Assembly (NCBI GenBank): GCA_963674665.2
Contig: CAXXPL010000010.1
Location: forward strand, 1 to 64,000
Reading direction: 5' to 3'
DNA from: G963674665 sp963674665
GTDB taxonomy: Bacteria; Desulfobacterota; Desulfovibrionia; Desulfovibrionales; Desulfovibrionaceae
DNA: 64,000 nucleotides
Shown piece after piece: positions 60,439-64,000 of this stretch. The translations under genes were made by a program, and so were the position numbers. Under the pieces are notes generated by a model. That model ran no database searches and was not told the origin of the DNA. It was given only the letters and a program-made list of their open reading frames with translations. How positions within the stretch are numbered: position 1 is the first letter of the stretch; each line of letters begins with the position of its first letter.

Positions 60439-63123
60439 GTGAGCAACCAATACATGGGGCGGAAAGACCATGACCCCTGGGGCGAATGGCGGGGAAGGAT
60501 TCTGGACATTGCCCTGTGCGGCGCCCTTGTTGGGGCTGTGGGGGGGATGCTCCCCCATGCCATGACGCATGGACTGCCGGGCCGCGATTTTCCCCTAACG
60601 GGCTTGTGGCTATGGGCAATGGGTGTGACATGTCTGGTCACCGCATTGCTGATGCGCCCGGCTCCTCTCAGGATCCGTTCCCTGCTGTGCGTTGTGGGAC
60701 TCGTTCTGCTCGGGTGGAACAATCTCATGGCCGAGGGGTACGGCGGCAGCGGCAGGCTATGGCTCATGTCCAGCCCGCTGGCAGCGGCCCTGCTTCTCGG
60801 AGGTGCGGAGGCCGTCGTGACGTCCTTGGTCGCGGTGATCATCCTTGGCGTGGCTCTCTATCCCGGAGGAATGCCGATGCTTTTCGGCACGCCCCGAAGC
60901 GATATCCACAAATTTCACGAGTGGGCCGGGGAGTGCCTGGTGTTTTCGGTGTTGAGCGTGACTGTGACCCTCTGCCTGTGCAGGGTGCAGCGCATGCTTG
61001 AACGCGCCATCTGGCGGCAGGAGGAGGACAGGCACAGTCTGGAAGAGGAGCGGGAGAAGCTCAGTCTGGCCAACACACGTCTGGTTCGGGAGGTCCAGGA
61101 GCGGGAAAGGGTGGAAATGCGCCTGCTGGAAAGCTCGCAGCGGGTTATCGGAATCGTGCGCCATGCGCGGGACATCATCTACACATTGAACATGGAGGGA
61201 CAGTTCACGTTCATGTCTCCGGCTGTGCAGGACATGATGGGGTATGCGCCCCAGGAAGTGACGGGGCGGCATTTCGCCGAATTCGTTCACCCGGAGGACG
61301 TCGAGACCTGCCAACATTTCCTCCGGGAAGTCCTGGAAGAGTCCCAGGAAAATTCCGAGATACTGTTCCGCGTGCGCCACAAGAGCGGCGACTGGCGGTG
61401 GTGCTCCAGCACAGGTGGGATAATGCCCCCCGGCGAGGCGGGCGACGGCCTGCCACCGGGCTTTGTGGGCATCCTGCAGGATGTCACCGAGAGCAAGATC
61501 GCGGCGGACAAGCTGGCCCACAGCGAGCGTATGTACAGGCTGCTGGCGGAAAACTCGGCGGACGTCATATTCACCACGGACAAGAACTACGACTGTACCT
61601 ACATCAGCCCCGCCATGGAGCGCCTCACCGGGTACGAGGCCCGGGAAATGCTGTTCAGGCCGATTCACGAGCTGCTCACGCTGCAGGATCGTGAAATCGC
61701 GGAAAAGTTCATGCGGGACAGGCTGGCCGACGAGTTGAGGGGGGAGCGCGACAACGAGGAGCGCATGCTGCAGTTCCGGCTGCTGCACAAGCAGGGGCGG
61801 TTGATTTGGACCGAGACCATGTTCACGCCCCTGCGGGGGGATGATGGGGAATTTCAGGGGGTCCTGGGGGTTGTGCGCGACATCACCAGGCGCAAGGAGG
61901 CGGAGCTGGAGCTGGATCAGGCGCGCAAGGACATCGAGGCTCTGGTGGAGGCCATCTCCGCTATTCTCGTGTTTCTGGACGCGGACAACCGAATCAAGCG
62001 CTGGAACAGGAGCGCGGAGCTGGTATTCAGCCTTCCTGCCCGGGAGGCCCTGGGCAAGAGGCTGGGCGAACTGCCCCTGGATTGGGATAACGAGGCTTTG
62101 CGGAGATCCATAGAGACCAGCCGGAAGGAGTTCTGTCATCTGCGAATCGACGAGGTGCGTTTCGGCAGGGAGGACGGAAGCGAAGGCATGCTCGGACTCA
62201 CCTGCAACCCCGTGGCCGGAGGAGGAGTACTGCTATTGGCCCGGGACATCACCGAGGCCATGAGCCGCCAGATCCGGGAGTCTCACGAGCAGAAGATGCA
62301 GTCCATCGGGCGCCTGGCGGCGGGAGTGGCCCACGAGATCAACACGCCGGTGCAGTACCTTGGGTATAACGCGACGTTTCTGGAGGAGGCGTTCCAGGAC
62401 CTGCTTGCCCTGGCCACCACATACGGAGAGCTTCAGGCGACGCTTGAGCGGAATGAGGACGCCGCCGCGCTTCTGGACAAGGCAAGGGAGCGGCTCGACG
62501 ACTGCGATCTCGGCTATCTCGAGCAAGAGGTGCCAAAGGCGCTGGCCCATACGCGCAAGGGTCTGGAGCAGATCGGCGGTATCGTCAAGGCCATGCAGCA
62601 GCTGTCCCATCCGGGGCGGCTGGTCTCCGCGTCCAAGAGCATGGTGGACTGCAACAGCATCGTGACCAACGCGGTCACCGTGACGCGAAACGAATGGAAG
62701 AAATACTCCGACGTGACGCTGGAGCTGGAGCGCGGCCTGCCCAAGGTCAGGGGCTGGGCTCCGGAGCTGGGACAGGTGGTGGTGAATCTGGTGGTGAACG
62801 CCGCCCATGCCAACGAGGAGACCAGGGAGAACCGTTCCCGGAGACAAAAAGCCAGGATAGTCTGCGGTACGCGCCTGGAAAAGAATGCTGTGGCGATATT
62901 AGTGGCTGATGACGGTCCCGGAATATCCGAGGATATTCGCGTGAAAATCTTCGACCCCTTTTTCACAACAAAGGAAGTTGGCAAAGGGTCGGGGCAGGGG
63001 TTGGCCATAGCCCATGCCATAGTGGTGGAACAACACGGGGGGGAGATCGGGTTTGCCCCGGGAGAAGATGGCGGCACGGTGTTCACGGTGCGCCTTCCCC
63101 AGGAGCCGGAAGAGGGAAATTGA
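60439..63123 (+). CDS. Membrane sensor histidine kinase with three PAS domains
   Basis: A sensor of about 894 residues. The N-terminus has five to six hydrophobic segments (about 20-180, for example ILDIALCGALVGAVGGML and AAALLLGGAEAVVTSLVAVIILGVAL), a coiled linker, then three PAS regions (IVRHARDIIYTLNMEG, LLAENSADVIFTTD, LVEAISAILVFLDADN). The kinase core has IGRLAAGVAHEINTPVQYL with the phospho-His, a long insert between the two HisKA helices (about 100 residues, LEEAFQDLLALATTYGELQA and on), then VVNLVVNAAHA, DDGPGIS and GSGQGLAIAHAIVVEQHGG. GTG at 60439 is chosen for an AGGTGG site upstream; other starts in the open frame are possible. No cognate receiver follows. Confidence 0.9.
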   Translation: MSNQYMGRKDHDPWGEWRGRILDIALCGALVGAVGGMLPHAMTHGLPGRDFPLTGLWLWAMGVTCLVTALLMRPAPLRIRSLLCVVGLVLLGWNNLMAEGYGGSGRLWLMSSPLAAALLLGGAEAVVTSLVAVIILGVALYPGGMPMLFGTPRSDIHKFHEWAGECLVFSVLSVTVTLCLCRVQRMLERAIWRQEEDRHSLEEEREKLSLANTRLVREVQERERVEMRLLESSQRVIGIVRHARDIIYTLNMEGQFTFMSPAVQDMMGYAPQEVTGRHFAEFVHPEDVETCQHFLREVLEESQENSEILFRVRHKSGDWRWCSSTGGIMPPGEAGDGLPPGFVGILQDVTESKIAADKLAHSERMYRLLAENSADVIFTTDKNYDCTYISPAMERLTGYEAREMLFRPIHELLTLQDREIAEKFMRDRLADELRGERDNEERMLQFRLLHKQGRLIWTETMFTPLRGDDGEFQGVLGVVRDITRRKEAELELDQARKDIEALVEAISAILVFLDADNRIKRWNRSAELVFSLPAREALGKRLGELPLDWDNEALRRSIETSRKEFCHLRIDEVRFGREDGSEGMLGLTCNPVAGGGVLLLARDITEAMSRQIRESHEQKMQSIGRLAAGVAHEINTPVQYLGYNATFLEEAFQDLLALATTYGELQATLERNEDAAALLDKARERLDDCDLGYLEQEVPKALAHTRKGLEQIGGIVKAMQQLSHPGRLVSASKSMVDCNSIVTNAVTVTRNEWKKYSDVTLELERGLPKVRGWAPELGQVVVNLVVNAAHANEETRENRSRRQKARIVCGTRLEKNAVAILVADDGPGISEDIRVKIFDPFFTTKEVGKGSGQGLAIAHAIVVEQHGGEIGFAPGEDGGTVFTVRLPQEPEEGN

Positions 63124-63142
63124 CCATTACCAGGATGGTGAT

Positions 63143-63180
63143 GCCGCCTGCCCGGGGCGGCATGGCCCCGGGCAGGCGGC
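63143..63180. terminator. Strong hairpin between convergent genes
   Basis: A perfect 15-bp stem GCCGCCTGCCCGGGG/CCCCGGGCAGGCGGC with an 8-base loop, lying between the kinase (plus) and the secreted protein (minus). There is no T run on either side, so it may terminate inefficiently or by another mechanism. Confidence 0.6.
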
Positions 63181-63188
63181 GTGTTGGC

Positions 63189-63614
63189 TCAGGGGATTTC
63201 GCTGGTATCGATTTGCAGCACCATCTCACAGTGGCCCAGGAAGGTCAGGCCTTTCTTGGGGCATACGCTCTGGTTCAGCTTGCACTGGGTCTTCTCGTCC
63301 GTGTACTCCACCGTGAAAGGGCACTTGTGTTTCGTTGACTGGCCTGGAGCCGTCACCCACAAGGTCACGTCCCAGCCCTGGTTGAAGGGCAACTCTGGCT
63401 TGTAGCTGGTTTCGCTTTCTGTGAAGACGACCTCCCCCTTGGCAGGCAGATTTTTGGTCAGGGAGTTGGACTCGTCGTTGTTCTTCACAACGACTTCCGC
63501 CTTGTATTTGCCGCTGTTCTCGATGACCAGCCGCATGCTCGGATTTCCAGCCAAGGCGGGTACGCTGAAGGCCAGGACAGTCATGGCCATGATTACAGCC
63601 CACAACATTCTCAT
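63189..63614 (-). CDS. Small secreted protein of unknown function
   Basis: A 141-residue protein with a signal peptide (MRMLWAVIMAMTVLAFSVPALA-G, cleavage after residue 22). The mature part looks like a beta-sandwich (MRLVIENSGKYKAEVVVKNN, GWDVTLWVTAPGQSTKHKCPFTVEYTDE), with four cysteines that could form two disulfides. The ATG at 63614 has GAGGA upstream; the longer frame to 63749 is unlikely. I recognise no family. Confidence 0.75.
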   Translation of the reverse strand: MRMLWAVIMAMTVLAFSVPALAGNPSMRLVIENSGKYKAEVVVKNNDESNSLTKNLPAKGEVVFTESETSYKPELPFNQGWDVTLWVTAPGQSTKHKCPFTVEYTDEKTQCKLNQSVCPKKGLTFLGHCEMVLQIDTSEIP

Positions 63615-63829
63615 AGTATTTTCCTCGCAGGATAACGTTGATAATCGTTCCAGGACTGTTCCAAGGGTGAAATGTCTTGGTAAAGAGCCACCCGGATTCC
63701 TTCCATTGTTTCCGGAACACCGGCAACCGTAATGCGCGGTCGTACGCAAAATAGGGATGGTGTCTGGGGAGATAAAGTTTCTACAAGAAAGGTAAAGTTA
63801 AAGAGCCCGGTAATTGTTGTTCACGTTAT

Positions 63830-63870
63830 TGAAAATAAGACGCCGCCCCCCGCATTTGCGAGGAGCGGCG
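63830..63870 (-). terminator. Terminator of the gene at the right edge
   Basis: On the minus strand a 13-bp stem with wobble pairs (CGCCGCTCCTCGC/GCGGGGGGCGGCG) and a 4-base loop is followed by TCTTATTTTC. It is 70 bases past the stop of the partial gene. Confidence 0.7.
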
Positions 63871-63939
63871 CTCCGAGCCGTTGTGCTCCAGGCGGCTGGC
63901 GCTATTTTTCGCCTGGCGCGTTACGTCTAGACCATCTGC

Positions 63940-64000
63940 CTAGACCATCTGGTTGACGCTCAACCCCTTGCCGATGGCACCAGCCTGCAGCACGCTGGTC
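63940..64000 (-). CDS. C-terminus of an unidentified gene (cut by window edge)
   Basis: The last 19 codons of a minus-strand frame, reading TSVLQAGAIGKGLSVNQMV and a TAG stop, followed by a good terminator hairpin. Too short to assign. The terminator makes it likely to be a real gene end. Confidence 0.5.
   Translation of the reverse strand, partial: TSVLQAGAIGKGLSVNQMV

Noticed and set aside
1..64000. CRISPR array or prophage
   Set aside because: No regularly spaced direct repeats, cas genes, or phage structural genes were seen on either strand.

Overview
The window looks like a chromosomal piece of a Desulfovibrionaceae-type sulfate reducer (inferred, not proven). Supporting signs are the high GC content of most genes, an L-aspartate-semialdehyde sulfurtransferase (DUF39) gene, a lone larE, a class I adenylate cyclase with pentapeptide repeats, many PAS histidine kinases, a sigma-54-controlled TRAP transporter, and a family of GC-rich palindromes scattered between genes.

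Layout. 1-2.3 kb: eutB (cut by the window edge, with an apparent 1-base frameshift) and eutC, separated by a palindromic repeat. 2.5-5.7 kb: a collapsed response-regulator/kinase pseudogene, a DUF4405 membrane protein, a YceI protein, a lipoprotein and a broken paralogue of it. 5.75-7.3 kb: first copy of an IS110-family element. 7.4-15.8 kb (all minus): a sigma-54 activator followed by an operon with a small ACT-like protein, TRAP DctP-Q-M, a HisD-family dehydrogenase of the HpsN type and a flavoprotein. A near-consensus sigma-54 promoter and an upstream inverted repeat lie between activator and operon. 16.5-20.9 kb: a small island at tRNA-Ser(GGA), bounded by a 20-bp copy of the tRNA 3' end. 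It carries vsr, a C5-methyltransferase and an Eco29kI-like restriction gene split by an IS1380-family element. 21-26.4 kb: CheX-like/receiver/CheA-like cluster and a divergent receiver-kinase. 26.6-27.8 kb: DUF39 gene. 27.8-29.4 kb: second IS110 copy, sitting inside a palindromic repeat. 29.6-31.9 kb: larE and a Fic-fold protein whose catalytic motif is degenerate. 32.7-38.55 kb: a six-gene redox operon (SDR, EtfB, EtfA, FAD reductase, FixC, FixX). 38.57-41.35 kb: an AT-rich insert flanked by 110-bp copies of the adenylate cyclase 3' end, carrying a transposase remnant and one large protein with a GHKL ATPase domain and a C-terminal PD-(D/E)XK-like motif. 41.2-46.8 kb: adenylate cyclase and a frameshifted HD-GYP protein. 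47.5-55.3 kb: a Gld-type ABC transporter operon, rpoZ, dnaJ, moaC and a transglutaminase-like protein. 56.2-63.1 kb: two very large PAS sensor kinases, one with an N-terminal XRE helix-turn-helix. The window ends with a small secreted protein and the tail of another gene.

The best candidate for an undescribed system is the single-gene GHKL-nuclease protein at 39.2-41.2 kb in its gene-end-targeted insert. Next come the IS110 element apparently aimed at the genome's own palindromic repeats and the SDR/Etf/flavoprotein/FixCX redox operon. The IS1380-broken restriction gene, whose reading frame can be restored exactly, is the clearest direct observation.
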